Shown piece after piece: positions 35,699 to 43,976 of a stretch of DNA of 64,000 nucleotides. The stretch lies in NCBI GenBank assembly GCA_001464335.1, contig LNEV01000016.1, positions 1-64,000 of the forward strand. Direction: 5' to 3'. Source of the DNA: Rhizobiales bacterium Ga0077545 (GTDB taxonomy: Bacteria; Pseudomonadota; Alphaproteobacteria; Rhizobiales; Methylopilaceae). A program made the position numbers and the translations under genes. How positions within the stretch are numbered: position 1 is the first letter of the stretch; every line of letters starts with the position of its first letter. The notes below the pieces were generated by a model, which was not told the origin of the DNA, did not search any database, and saw only the letters and a list, made by a program, of their open reading frames with translations.

Positions 35699-35956
35699 CT
35701 AGAACTCGAAGCTCGACAGGATCACGAGCGCGATCACCAGACCCGCACCAATCAGAATGAGCGCCGGACCGTAGGATTGTATGAACTCGCCGATGGCCGA
35801 GTCCGACGGAACGATCAGAACTTCCGGGGGATGTGTTGCGGGCGCCGCAGGGATATCGGTGTGATGATCCGGGAACGGGACGGGCCCGGGCGTGCCCGGC
35901 TCTTCCAGAAATTCTTCCTGCGCACGCTTGGTGCGTGTCTTCGTGGTCGTGGTCAT
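35699..35956 (-). CDS. Small single-pass membrane protein, hypothetical
   Basis: 85 residues. A basic N terminus (TKTRTKRAQEEF), a Pro-rich middle and one C-terminal membrane helix (GPALILIGAGLVIALVILSSF). No family recognised. The ribosome binding site is weak, but a GGAAC-N17-CGTT promoter lies immediately upstream in the right orientation, which supports a real, stress-induced gene. Confidence 0.65.
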   Translation of the reverse strand: MTTTTKTRTKRAQEEFLEEPGTPGPVPFPDHHTDIPAAPATHPPEVLIVPSDSAIGEFIQSYGPALILIGAGLVIALVILSSFEF

Positions 35957-35990
35957 CGATCAGCACTCACACGCGTTTCTGATCTGGGGC

Positions 35991-36016
35991 AACGCGTGTC
36001 TTGCCGCAACCGTTCC
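35991..36016 (-). promoter_or_regulatory. EcfG-type general stress promoter
   Basis: On the minus strand GGAAC (complement of 36012-36016), a 17-base spacer, and CGTT (complement of 35991-35994) match the alphaproteobacterial EcfG consensus GGAAC-N16/17-CGTT. It points at the small membrane-protein gene starting at 35956. Confidence 0.55.
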
Positions 36017-36380
36017 GGGAAGCGGCCAAATCCGAGAAAACAGGCCTCGCGCATGCCGGCCACCAATCCGGCTGTCGTCACTCGCCCCGGCATTACCGCG
36101 CTTCGGTTTAGGCCGGTATTTGTTCAAGTGCATCCCTGAGGAAGCGCGCACCGGGCCCCCCTCTGGCATGACGACGGCGTTCAACACGCCACTGCGCTTC
36201 GAGACTGTTCCCGGCCAGGCCGGGCGGCCACACCGTTTCTCGCCCGGTGTGACGCAGAGCAGGGTGGAAGCAAGGGCCGGATGGGTCAACCATGATGGCA
36301 CCTTTCCACCGCAATCGCGCGTGAGGGTGTGTCTTTGAGACCGCAAGACAAAAGCGGGAAGAAGGCGCGGCGGCCAAATA
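36017..36380. other. Intergenic stretch without a recognised gene
   Basis: About 360 bases between the small membrane-protein promoter and the terminator of the cold-shock gene. Short open frames occur on both strands but have no convincing start, ribosome binding site or domain. Confidence 0.5.
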
Positions 36381-36407
36381 AAAAAGGCCGGGCAATGCCC
36401 GGCCTTT
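36381..36407 (-). terminator. Intrinsic terminator of the cold-shock gene
   Basis: On the minus strand an 11-bp stem AAAGGCCGGGC/GCCCGGCCTTT with a 3-base loop is followed by further T residues. It lies 21 bases after the cold-shock stop codon. Confidence 0.92.
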
Positions 36408-36427
36408 CAAAAGCAGAATGCGGACGA

Positions 36428-37231
36428 TCAGTCCTCGCTGCGCAGCGAGGTCGCCTGACGGCCCTTCGGCGTCTCGACCACCTGCATGACGACCTTCTGG
36501 CCTTCGAACAGATTGGTCATCTGCGAGCGTTGAACGGCGGAGATATGGACAAAAACGTCCTTGCCGCCGTCGCCGGTCTCGACGAAGCCCATGCCCTTGT
36601 CGACCGAGAACCATTTCACGGTGCCGGTCATCTCCGAGGACGGGCCGAGATCCGGAGGACCGCGACGGGCGCCGCCGCCACCGAAGCCACCGCGATCGCC
36701 GCCGCCGAAGCCGCCGCGGTCACCGCCGCCGAAACCGCCGCGATCACCACCACGGTCGCCGCCGCCGAAGCCGCCGCGATCGCCACGATCACCGAAACCG
36801 CCGCCCGGACGGGGCGCGCGGGGCGCTTCCGCCGTGGCGGTCGAATCGTCGACCGAAACAACCTTGGTGATCTGACGACCCTTCTGGCCCTGCCCGACGT
36901 GGACGACGAGCGTCGCGCCCGGAGGAACCGCTTCAAGCCCCAGCGCCTGCAGCGCCGCGATGTGAAGGAAAGCGTCGCCCGAACCGTCCGAGATTTCGGC
37001 GAAGCCGTAACCCTTCTCGCCGTTGAACCACTTCACAGTGGCATTGACCGGCTCGCCGGTAGGATCGAACTGGGGTCCACGGCTGAAACCGCCGCCGCCC
37101 GCAGGTGCACCGCCGCCGCCGCCGAACGAGGGGCGCGAAGGAGGCATGTAATCACCCGGCGGCATGAAATCGTCATCGAAGCCGCGCTTGCCACCGCCGC
37201 CGCGTTGCCGGAAGTCTTTACCCTTACCCAT
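36428..37231 (-). CDS. Double cold-shock-domain protein with Gly-rich linker
   Basis: 267 residues. Two cold-shock domains bind single-stranded nucleic acid: the first (about 62-125) with KGYGFAEI and DAFLHI as RNP1 and RNP2, the second (about 198-262) with KGMGFVET and DVFVHIS. An N-terminal Gly/Pro-rich segment and a linker of RG/RGG-like GGFGGGDRG repeats may add RNA affinity. ATG 37231 is preceded by ACAGG. Two-domain Csp proteins are typical of alphaproteobacteria; the long repetitive linker is less usual. The upstream non-coding region of more than 300 bases could hold a long cold-shock leader. Confidence 0.92.
   Translation of the reverse strand: MGKGKDFRQRGGGGKRGFDDDFMPPGDYMPPSRPSFGGGGGAPAGGGGFSRGPQFDPTGEPVNATVKWFNGEKGYGFAEISDGSGDAFLHIAALQALGLEAVPPGATLVVHVGQGQKGRQITKVVSVDDSTATAEAPRAPRPGGGFGDRGDRGGFGGGDRGGDRGGFGGGDRGGFGGGDRGGFGGGGARRGPPDLGPSSEMTGTVKWFSVDKGMGFVETGDGGKDVFVHISAVQRSQMTNLFEGQKVVMQVVETPKGRQATSLRSED
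36669..36806. repeat. In-gene tandem repeats coding the Gly-rich linker
   Basis: Imperfect 24-27-base units encoding GGFGGGDRG are repeated about four times inside the cold-shock gene. Such tracts expand and contract by slippage. Confidence 0.8.
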
Positions 37232-37582
37232 GAGCCTGTCCCCCAAATACCGGGGTCCTGGCCCCCAAAATGTCGGCCGCGCGCTTTATCGCCGCCCAAT
37301 GTTCCACGTACCCTGCCGCGCATGCGCGCTCCGGCGGCAGCCGATATTCAAGCATTCACTGGTCCCAACCTGCGCCTGTCCAGAGCAGCACCATAAACCC
37401 TAGTGACGAAAGGATGAAGTCAAATTTGTCGCGCCCAAGGGGGATTCGGGATCAAAACCCGCAAAAAACGTAAACACGGGGGTCCAAGTCCCGCGCGGGG
37501 AGCATCGCGCCCGGGCCGCGTCATGCTTTTGTGTCCTATCTCGGCTGGCCCAAGCCAGCCGAGTTAGGGCGCCACAGCTTTT
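37232..37582. other. Leader of the cold-shock gene and an isolated hairpin
   Basis: No gene seen. A TTGACT box around 37410 (minus strand) may be a -35 element for the cold-shock gene, but I find no good -10. A 10-bp perfect stem CTCGGCTGGC/GCCAGCCGAG (37540-37563) lies 20 bases after the arfB stop and may act as its terminator, though without a T run. Confidence 0.5.
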
Positions 37583-38005
37583 TCAATCCTCGGAGCGACC
37601 GGTGCGCCGCCCGGCCTTGACCGTGGATCTGCGGGACTTGGAATCGAGCCGCCGTTCCTTCGAGGCCCGGGTCGGACGGGTCGGACGGCGTGCCTTTTTG
37701 CGGACGGTGGCGCTGCGGATCAGATCGACAAGACGCGCCAGCGCCTCCTCCCGGTTCAGCCGCTGGCTGCGATGCGTCTCCGCCGTGATGATGATGACGC
37801 CGTCCTGGGTCAGGCGGTGCCCCGCCAGTTCCTCGAGGCGGGCCGCGACCTCCTCCGGCAGCGAACGCGATTTGCGGACATCGAAGCGGAGCTGGACGGC
37901 AGAGGAGGTCTTGTTGACGTGCTGGCCGCCCGGACCGGACGCACGGATGAAGGTTTCTTCGATCTCCCGCTCATCGAGACTGATCGACCGCGTGATCGGG
38001 ATCAT
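37583..38005 (-). CDS. arfB: Alternative ribosome-rescue factor ArfB (YaeJ)
   Basis: 140 residues. Peptidyl-tRNA hydrolase of the RF-1-like class that frees stalled ribosomes. The catalytic GGQ loop reads [20 protein letters not shown] (about 22-41), and a highly basic C-terminal tail ([20 protein letters not shown]) is the part that threads into the empty mRNA channel. Length and layout match ArfB rather than full release factors. Single gene. Confidence 0.94.
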   Translation of the reverse strand: MIPITRSISLDEREIEETFIRASGPGGQHVNKTSSAVQLRFDVRKSRSLPEEVAARLEELAGHRLTQDGVIIITAETHRSQRLNREEALARLVDLIRSATVRKKARRPTRPTRASKERRLDSKSRRSTVKAGRRTGRSED

Positions 38006-38414
38006 GGAATGGCCTGCGCGTCGGCGGGTTTGATGAAAAGCGCCGCATCGTGGCGAACCGTGCTGCCAACGTCAAACCCCCCAAAACACGCGCTCCGAGT
38101 TTCATCGTCCCCTTGTACGCATCGTGCGTGCCCTTGCGGGAAACGGCGGCCGCACCCGGACCGCCCATGTTGGTACTTACCTGCACGCGCAAATACGCGC
38201 GCCTGTGCAACCTTCGCGGATCGTTTTGCCTGTGGAGCGCGGCGGTTTGTCTCTGCGATGCGCGGGTTTCGCCCTGCCCATGCCTTTTTTGTTGGGTCGG
38301 TATGGCTCCATGCCAGACACATATCGCAGAATTGAGTGCCCTTCTCCCGGCGCGCGTGGTTTATCCGTGCAGCCCGCATCCGCGCGGGCGCGGAAGGGTG
38401 CGGTTCAGCGTTCC
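38006..38414. other. Intergenic stretch upstream of the hydrolase lipoprotein gene
   Basis: About 400 bases. An open frame from 38124 continues into the next gene but its sequence before 38415 lacks a signal peptide or any conserved feature, so it is treated as non-coding. No structured RNA or promoter could be fixed. Confidence 0.5.
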
Positions 38415-39623
38415 ATGGCAAGACAATCTTTTGGCGTTTTTGGCGTCGTTCCACTTGTGGCAGCTGTTCTGGCGGGCTGCGCGGGCGCCCCGAACCTCAG
38501 TTCCGACGGCCTGCCCTCCGACATCGCGGGACGCCCGACTCTCGCGGCCGTCACCACGCGCAACGTGGCTCCCGATCCGCGCGCCGCGCCCTGGTTCGGC
38601 ACCAAGCGCGCCGAGGCCCGCATCACGCAGGTTCGCCTGACGTCGCCCTATATGTCCGGCCGCTTCTCGATGGCCGCGACCGGATTGTCCGACTGGAAAA
38701 TCCAGAGCGTCGAGCCGGTGTCGAACCTGCCGGTCGCACTCGCCTCCGGCGGCACGGGCGGGCGTGACGTGCTGGTTTACGTGCACGGATTCAACACGAG
38801 TTTCGAAGGCGCGGCGCTCGATGCGGCACGGCTGTCGAACGCGCTCGGATTCCGGGGCGACACGGTGATGTTCAGCTGGCCGTCGCGCGGCGAGATTCTG
38901 GGCTATATGGCCGACCGCGAAAGCGCGCTGTGGTCGCGCGATGCGCTGGAAGACACGCTCAACAGCCTGCTCTCCAATCCCGGCATAGGACGCATTCACA
39001 TCGTCGCCCACAGCATGGGCGGCATGCTGACGGTGGAGGCGCTGCGGCAGGTCTATGCCACCAACAGCGGCTACATGAACCGGTTCGGCGCGGTCGTCTT
39101 CGCCTCGCCGGACATCGACATCGACGGTTTCTCCGCCTCGGTGCGGCGCATGGGCGATTTCCATCGCCGTATGACCGTCGTCAGCTCGACGGACGACCGG
39201 GCGCTGGCCATCTCTGCCAGCCTTGCGGGCGGGCGGCGCGTCGGCCGCGTCGAGAAGGCCCGCCTCGAAGAGCTCGGAATCAAGGTCGTCGATGCGTCGG
39301 GCCTCTCAAGCGGGCTCCTGCGCCACGATCTGTTCCTCAGCGACAGCCACGTGCAGAAGGTCATTGCGACGGCGATCGAGGACTCGCGGCGCGGCGGCGC
39401 GATGGCCGCTCCCGTGTCCATCCGCACGCTGCAGCACGGCCAGGCTGCTGCGGCGGCGGCACCGCCGCCTGCACAGGCCTTGCCGCCTGCTCAGGCTCTC
39501 CCTGCCGCTCAGGCGCTTCCGCCGGCCCAGGCACTTCCTCCGGCACAGGCGGTGTCCCCGCCTCCGGCGGTCGCGGCCGAACCGGCCGCGGCGCTCCCGC
39601 CTTCGGAGCCACTTCCGCAGTAG
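38415..39623 (+). CDS. Alpha/beta-hydrolase lipoprotein (DUF900)
   Basis: 402 residues from ATG 38415, where a lipoprotein signal begins (VVPLVAAVLAGC, lipobox LAGC near residue 20). The DUF900 hydrolase domain (about 100-320) shows YVHGFNTSFEGAA, MFSWPSRG, the nucleophile elbow IVAHSMGGML and a late His in LRHDLFLSD. Substrate unknown; esterase or lipase activity is likely. The last 65 residues are Ala/Pro repeats of the PAQALP type. The ribosome binding site GGAAGGG lies rather far upstream. Confidence 0.86.
   Translation: MARQSFGVFGVVPLVAAVLAGCAGAPNLSSDGLPSDIAGRPTLAAVTTRNVAPDPRAAPWFGTKRAEARITQVRLTSPYMSGRFSMAATGLSDWKIQSVEPVSNLPVALASGGTGGRDVLVYVHGFNTSFEGAALDAARLSNALGFRGDTVMFSWPSRGEILGYMADRESALWSRDALEDTLNSLLSNPGIGRIHIVAHSMGGMLTVEALRQVYATNSGYMNRFGAVVFASPDIDIDGFSASVRRMGDFHRRMTVVSSTDDRALAISASLAGGRRVGRVEKARLEELGIKVVDASGLSSGLLRHDLFLSDSHVQKVIATAIEDSRRGGAMAAPVSIRTLQHGQAAAAAAPPPAQALPPAQALPAAQALPPAQALPPAQAVSPPPAVAAEPAAALPPSEPLPQ
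39470..39554. repeat. In-gene repeats coding the PAQALP tail
   Basis: About five imperfect 18-base units encoding PAQALP at the 3' end of the hydrolase lipoprotein gene, a likely slippage-prone spacer. Confidence 0.75.
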
Positions 39624-39636
39624 CGGAGCGCCGGTC

Positions 39637-40422
39637 TCAGGCGCCGAGACGCGCGATTAGTGCCACTGCGGCGGCGGGGGCGCGCACTTTCGCGCCGCTG
39701 ATGAAATAGATGAAGCAGTCCCGCTTCGTCTTTGCGGGCTTTTTGCCGATCAGCTCCAGATCCTCGGGGACGTCCCCCCTCTCCCAGACCCGCACGCGCC
39801 CGGCCCAAGCGTCGAGATCCTTCGCGCTGTATCCGGTCTCGATGTCCTCCTGCGTCTTCATCAGCCGCGCATAGACGAAGTCGGCCGTCGGGTCGGCGAT
39901 CTCCGGATGTTCGTCCGAATGGGCGTAGACGACCGCGACGTTGCGGGGGCGGACGAGATCGAGGAAGGCGGCCGTCCGGAAGCTGTCGTGGCGCACATCG
40001 ACCACATGGCGCAGCGTGATGCCGCCCGCTTTCTCGGGCAGCAGATCCAGGAATGCGGCGAAATCGTCCGGATCGAATTTCTTGGTCGGCATGAACTGCC
40101 ACAGAAGCGGGCCGAGCTTGTCGCCAAGCTCCGCGATGCCGCTGTCGATGAATTTCTCGATGCTGGGGCTGGCCTCGGCGAGGACCTTGCGATTGGTGGC
40201 AAAGCGCGGCGCCTTCAGCGAGAACATGAAGCCCTCCGGCACCTCGGACGCCCATTTGCGGAAGACTGCCGGCTTCTGAGTGCCGTAATAGGTTCCGTTG
40301 ACCTCGATTCCCGTCAGGTTTTCAGCGGCATAGCTGAGTTCGCGCGCCTGCGGCAATCGGTCGGGATAGAAAACACCGCGCCAGGGCTCAAAGGTCCAGC
40401 CACCAATACCTATCTTGATCAT
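39637..40422 (-). CDS. DUF72-family protein
   Basis: 261 residues. TIM-barrel-like DUF72 protein: start IKIGIGGWTFEPWRGVFYP, then EVNGTYYGTQ, FMFSLKAPRF and LLWQFMPTKKF are conserved blocks. Function unknown; some homologues are annotated as possible endonuclease-related, without proof. It ends 13 bases from the convergent hydrolase lipoprotein gene. Confidence 0.9.
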   Translation of the reverse strand: MIKIGIGGWTFEPWRGVFYPDRLPQARELSYAAENLTGIEVNGTYYGTQKPAVFRKWASEVPEGFMFSLKAPRFATNRKVLAEASPSIEKFIDSGIAELGDKLGPLLWQFMPTKKFDPDDFAAFLDLLPEKAGGITLRHVVDVRHDSFRTAAFLDLVRPRNVAVVYAHSDEHPEIADPTADFVYARLMKTQEDIETGYSAKDLDAWAGRVRVWERGDVPEDLELIGKKPAKTKRDCFIYFISGAKVRAPAAAVALIARLGA

Positions 40423-40536
40423 GCGGCCTCGCGGCGTTTCTGGCCCGGTGGTTGCATTGTTCCAGGTGAGTATGGGAGCTCAGCTTTTCGGTCTTTGGTA
40501 TGCAATATACGCATGCCTATCCTGCGAAGCTTAGCG

Positions 40537-40566
40537 TTGAATCGGGCAGCCCGTTTTACCTATACT
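40537..40566 (+). promoter_or_regulatory. Sigma-70-type promoter of the sRNA gene
   Basis: TTGAAT (40537-40542), an 18-base spacer and TATACT (40561-40566): one of the best housekeeping promoters visible in the window, and no protein gene follows it on this strand. Confidence 0.7.
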
Positions 40567-40573
40567 CCTTGGT

Positions 40574-40662
40574 GTAGCGACAGTTTCTGTTGCTGCTGCC
40601 CTCTTTGGGCGTTTCCTCCCTAGACTTGGGCCGTTCGCTCACGCGGACGGCCTCTTTCTTTT
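40574..40662 (+). ncRNA. mmgR: Probable trans-acting sRNA, alpha-r8/MmgR-like
   Basis: A complete small-RNA gene of about 90 bases: a strong promoter ending at 40566, a small hairpin GCCC-TCTTT-GGGC (40598-40610), an exposed TTTCCTCCCT (40612-40621) that can pair with ribosome binding sites, and an intrinsic terminator (9-bp stem 40629-40652, then TCTTTCTTTT). As I recall the literature, UUUCCUCCCU in a single-stranded stretch is the conserved mark of the alpha-r8 family, whose Sinorhizobium member MmgR affects polyhydroxybutyrate storage and osmoadaptation. The family call rests on that motif and the layout; start site inferred from the -10 box. It runs convergently to the BON gene. Confidence 0.65.
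40629..40662 (+). terminator. Terminator of the sRNA
   Basis: GGCCGTTCG pairs with CGGACGGCC (one G-U), loop of 6, followed by TCTTTCTTTT. No plus-strand protein gene ends here, so it must serve a non-coding transcript. Confidence 0.85.
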
Positions 40663-40719
40663 CCAGGGCCCTTGCACGTTTTCTGCGCTTTATGCCTGAT
40701 TTCGAGGCAGACGCAAGAA

Positions 40720-40749
40720 GACGGCGGCCACCTCCCGGAAACCGCCGTC
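40720..40749 (-). terminator. Terminator of the BON-domain gene
   Basis: On the minus strand GACGGCGG/CCGCCGTC form an 8-bp stem with a 14-base loop and are followed by TTCTT, 22 bases after the BON gene stop. Confidence 0.6.
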
Positions 40750-40770
40750 GATCTCGCATCGTCTGCCCGG

Positions 40771-41580
40771 TCAGGAACCGGAAAACAGACCGCTCTTCTT
40801 CGTCGCCTTCTCCGGTTCTTCGCGAACCGTGTCTGCTCCCGAAGCAACCCGCAGATTGTTCTGGACGTGGGAAATGCCCGAGCAGCGCTCGGTCAGGTCC
40901 TCGGCGCGGCGGCGCGCCGTCCGGCTGTCCACAGTGCCGCTCAGCGTCACTTCCGAGTTCGACACCGCAATCTCGATGTCCGATGCGTCGATGAACGGAT
41001 CGTCCGTCAGGCGATCGGACACGTCTTCGCGGATGCGCTCGTCGGAGCGACGATAGCCCTTGGGGCCACGGCCCTGGTGGCGGGCATCCATGCGGCGACG
41101 GTTTTCGGCATCCTCATCGCCGAACCACGAGGAAACCTCGTCGCTGGCGCGGTCCCAGAAGCCGCGATCTTCATGTCTCGAACCGTCCGAGCCGCGCTGA
41201 CGCGCATATTCTCCGGGGCCGTGAAGGTCGCGCCTGCCGTAACGGTTGCCGAAATGATCGCTGCCGTACATCTGGCGCGCGCCGAACTCGTTGTTCGAGG
41301 AGAAGTCGCTGCCAAGGTCGCGCTGGCGCTGGCTGCGTGCGGCACCACGGTCCCAGGAACTGTCCGAACGTCCATACGGGCCATAGTCGTCCGCATAGCG
41401 CGCCGGACGCGGCTGGCGCAACAGGCGATAATTGGTCATGCCCTCCTCGCCATAGCCAAGACCGTAATCGTCTTCGCCGCGCTGATCGCGTCCGTAGAAA
41501 TCACGCTCGCCACCGGGCCGCCGGGACACGCGTCCCTCGCTCTCGCGTTGCCAGTTGTCGCGCCGATAATCGTCCGACAT
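40771..41580 (-). CDS. BON-domain stress protein
   Basis: 269 residues. The first 180 residues are hydrophilic and rich in Arg, Gly, Asp, Tyr and Ser, probably disordered; the C-terminal BON domain (about 183-245, DERIREDVSDRLTDDPFIDAS, then EVTLSGTV) resembles those of OsmY and related stress proteins that bind membranes or phospholipid. No signal peptide is visible. GGGAGG is an excellent ribosome binding site. A GGAAC-N16-CGTT promoter lies about 65 bases upstream, pointing to control by the general stress sigma factor. Confidence 0.87.
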   Translation of the reverse strand: MSDDYRRDNWQRESEGRVSRRPGGERDFYGRDQRGEDDYGLGYGEEGMTNYRLLRQPRPARYADDYGPYGRSDSSWDRGAARSQRQRDLGSDFSSNNEFGARQMYGSDHFGNRYGRRDLHGPGEYARQRGSDGSRHEDRGFWDRASDEVSSWFGDEDAENRRRMDARHQGRGPKGYRRSDERIREDVSDRLTDDPFIDASDIEIAVSNSEVTLSGTVDSRTARRRAEDLTERCSGISHVQNNLRVASGADTVREEPEKATKKSGLFSGS

Positions 41581-41644
41581 TGAAGCCTCCCGAAATTATA
41601 GGTTTGGGGGCGGCCTCCCGTTCGAAGGCAGCCTCTCTTTTTTC

Positions 41645-41669
41645 AACGTACAGGCCTGACCGATGTTCC
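41645..41669 (-). promoter_or_regulatory. EcfG-type general stress promoter of the BON gene
   Basis: On the minus strand GGAAC (complement of 41665-41669), a 16-base spacer and CGTT (complement of 41645-41648): an exact consensus match, about 65 bases before the BON start and in an intergenic gap. Confidence 0.7.
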
Positions 41670-41671
41670 GG

Positions 41672-41926
41672 TCATTTGCCGAAGTCGGCCCGGTCGAGCT
41701 CGGGCGAGCCGCGCTCTTCGCTGTCGGATTTTCCGCGCGACCATTCTTCCTTTGTGCTGACAACGGCCGCACCGTCATTGCCGCGTCCCGCCGGGCCGCC
41801 GCCGACCTCGTCTCTCCCACCGCCGCCATAGGATTTGTGCTGGGGCACGGCAGGCGCGCCCTCTTTCTTCGGCTCGGTTTCCGCGTCCTTCTTAACGGGC
41901 TGCGTGTGCACGATTTCTTCCGGCAT
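41672..41926 (-). CDS. Small hydrophilic hypothetical protein
   Basis: 84 residues, charged and Gly-rich, no membrane segment or signal, probably unfolded. AAGGAG lies 8 bases before the ATG, which supports translation. It precedes the BON gene on the same strand by about 90 bases and may share its stress role; no family recognised. Confidence 0.6.
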   Translation of the reverse strand: MPEEIVHTQPVKKDAETEPKKEGAPAVPQHKSYGGGGRDEVGGGPAGRGNDGAAVVSTKEEWSRGKSDSEERGSPELDRADFGK

Positions 41927-41980
41927 GACGGCTCTCCTTGTACTTATGAACGGCGGCTCCGGAACGGAGCCGCAAAGAAG

Positions 41981-42010
41981 AAAACCTCACCGCGCGCGGT
42001 AAGGTTTTTC
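41981..42010. terminator. Terminator of the cysDNC operon
   Basis: AAAACCT-ACCGC pairs with GCGGT-AGGTTTT (one mismatch), flanked by T runs on both strands (TTTTTCTTTT on plus, TTTTCTTCTTT on minus). It lies about 55 bases beyond the cysNC stop. Confidence 0.85.
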
Positions 42011-42065
42011 TTTTCCATACAAGGACAACCCCGGCGGGGCCGGATGGTTCACATGCGGAATTTGG

Positions 42066-43976
42066 CTACGGGCTCGCCCAGTTGCCTCCGGCGATCGCCC
42101 GGTCGCGCAGATGCTCGAGCACACGGTCTGCAAGCTCCTCGGCATCCTCCTGAAGCGTCGGAAGCGTCAGTTCCGGCGCAGCGGGGGCCTCATAGGGTGA
42201 GGAAATGCCCGTGAATTGAGGAATGTCCCCGGCGCGGGCGCGTTTATAGAGCCCCTTCACATCTCGCTTTTCGCATTCCTCCAGCGGCGTATCGACGAAG
42301 ATCTCGACGAACTCATCCTCGTCGAGAATGGAGCGCACGAACGCACGCTCGGTGCGCAGCGGCGAGATGAAGGAACACAGGACGATCACGCCCGCATCGA
42401 CAAACAATTTCGCCACCTCGCCCGCGCGCCGGATGTTTTCCGTGCGCTCGGCCTCCGAGAAGCCGAGATCGGAATTGAGGCCGTGGCGCAGATTGTCGCC
42501 GTCGAGCATGTAGGTGTGGTGGCCCGCCGCATGGAGCTTCTTTTCAACGAGCCGCGCAATCGTCGATTTGCCCGATCCGGACAGGCCCGTGAACCAGAGC
42601 ACGACGGGCTTTTGATATTTGATGCCCGCGCGCGCGGCTTTGTCGAGCGCAAGGTCCTCGCGGTGCACATTGGTCGCGCGTCGCAGCGAGCGGATGACCA
42701 TGCCCGCGGCGGCGGTTTCGTTCGTCGTGCGATCCACCAGGATGAAGGCGCCGGTGCCGCGATTGTCGGCGTAGGAATCGAAGGCGATGGGCGTCGCGGT
42801 CTGGATTTCGCAGACCGCGATCTCGTTCAAGGCGAGATGATCGGCCTGGCGCTCCTCCAGCGTATTGACGTCGATGGCATGGGAGATCGCCGAGACCGTC
42901 GCCGGAACCCAGCGCGTGCCGATGCGCATCAGATAGGAACGGCCGGGCTGAAGCCGGGTCTCGCTCATCCAGATCACATGGGCCGACAGCCCGTCGGCGA
43001 CTTCCGGGCGGGACTTCGGCTCGGTCAGCACATCGCCGCGCGCGATGTCGACCTCTTCCGCGAGCACGAACGTGACGGCATCGCCCGCGCCGGCCTCGTC
43101 CAGATCGCCGTCGGCGGTGACGATGCGGGTCAGTCTGGTCGTGCGTCCGGATGCGGCGACCGTGATGTCCTGCCCGGCGCGAACGCGGCCCGATGCAATC
43201 GTGCCCGAGAAGCCGCGGAAATCGAGATTGGGCCGGTTGACCCATTGCACCGGAAAGCGGAACGGCGCGGAGGCAAGATCGCGCCCGATCTCGACGCTTT
43301 CCAGATGCTCGATCAGGCTCTTGCCGCGATACCACGGCGTCCTGTCCGAGAGCGTCGTGACATTGTCGCCAAAGCGCGCCGAAAGCGGGATCGGCAGAAT
43401 GGACGTGAAGCCGAGATTGGTCGCGAATGCTGAGAAATCCGCGACGATGCGCTGGAAGACCTTTTCGTCGTACTCGGCAAGGTCGATCTTGTTGATCGCC
43501 AGAACGACATTCTTCACGCCGAGCAGCGAACAGATGAAGGCGTGGCGCTTGGTCTGCACGAGGACGCCCTTGCGGGCATCGACCAGCAGGATCGCGAGAT
43601 CGGCGCTGGAGGCGCCCGTCGCCATGTTGCGGGTGTATTGCTCGTGACCGGGCGTGTCGGCGACGATGAAGCTGCGTTTCGGCGTCGCAAAGAAGCGGTA
43701 GGCGACATCGATGGTGATGCCCTGCTCACGCTCGGCTTCGAGGCCGTCGACGAGGAGCGCAAAATCCACGTCCTCGCCTGTCGTGCCGTGCTTCTTGGAA
43801 TCCTTCGTGAGCGTCGTCAGCTGGTCTTCGAAGATCGTCTTCGATTCATAGAGGAGACGGCCGATCAGGGTCGATTTGCCGTCGTCCACCGACCCGCAGG
43901 TGATGAAGCGCAAAAGATTTCCGTCTCCGGCCGGGGCGGCGGAAAGAACGGTCTTTGTGGCGAGTGCGGCGTCCAT
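42066..43976 (-). CDS. cysNC: Bifunctional sulfate adenylyltransferase subunit 1/APS kinase (CysNC, NodQ-type)
   Basis: 636 residues. The N-terminal GTPase half (about 20-430) drives APS formation by CysD: G1 [21 protein letters not shown]. The C-terminal APS kinase half (about 455-630) makes [13 protein letters not shown] and [14 protein letters not shown]. The fusion is the NodQ/CysNC form common in Rhizobiales, where it serves cysteine synthesis or sulfated surface sugars. Its ATG shares one base with the cysD stop (TGATG). Confidence 0.96.
   Translation of the reverse strand: MDAALATKTVLSAAPAGDGNLLRFITCGSVDDGKSTLIGRLLYESKTIFEDQLTTLTKDSKKHGTTGEDVDFALLVDGLEAEREQGITIDVAYRFFATPKRSFIVADTPGHEQYTRNMATGASSADLAILLVDARKGVLVQTKRHAFICSLLGVKNVVLAINKIDLAEYDEKVFQRIVADFSAFATNLGFTSILPIPLSARFGDNVTTLSDRTPWYRGKSLIEHLESVEIGRDLASAPFRFPVQWVNRPNLDFRGFSGTIASGRVRAGQDITVAASGRTTRLTRIVTADGDLDEAGAGDAVTFVLAEEVDIARGDVLTEPKSRPEVADGLSAHVIWMSETRLQPGRSYLMRIGTRWVPATVSAISHAIDVNTLEERQADHLALNEIAVCEIQTATPIAFDSYADNRGTGAFILVDRTTNETAAAGMVIRSLRRATNVHREDLALDKAARAGIKYQKPVVLWFTGLSGSGKSTIARLVEKKLHAAGHHTYMLDGDNLRHGLNSDLGFSEAERTENIRRAGEVAKLFVDAGVIVLCSFISPLRTERAFVRSILDEDEFVEIFVDTPLEECEKRDVKGLYKRARAGDIPQFTGISSPYEAPAAPELTLPTLQEDAEELADRVLEHLRDRAIAGGNWASP

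Noticed and set aside
33170-36139. 989-codon plus-strand open frame opposite hrpB
   Set aside because: It mirrors the hrpB codons on the other strand, has Arg/Ala/Gly-rich low-information sequence and no domain. GC-rich third positions keep antisense frames open.
36669-36806. Short regular repeats as a CRISPR-like array
   Set aside because: The repeats are in frame, encode GGFGGGDRG units of the cold-shock protein linker and have no unique spacers.
37540-37563. Hairpin after arfB considered as part of an sRNA gene
   Set aside because: No promoter or T run accompanies it on either strand; kept only as a possible weak terminator.
40590-41583. Plus-strand frames across the sRNA and opposite the BON gene
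   Set aside because: They start inside the predicted sRNA or lie antisense to the BON gene, cross the sRNA terminator and show no conserved domain.
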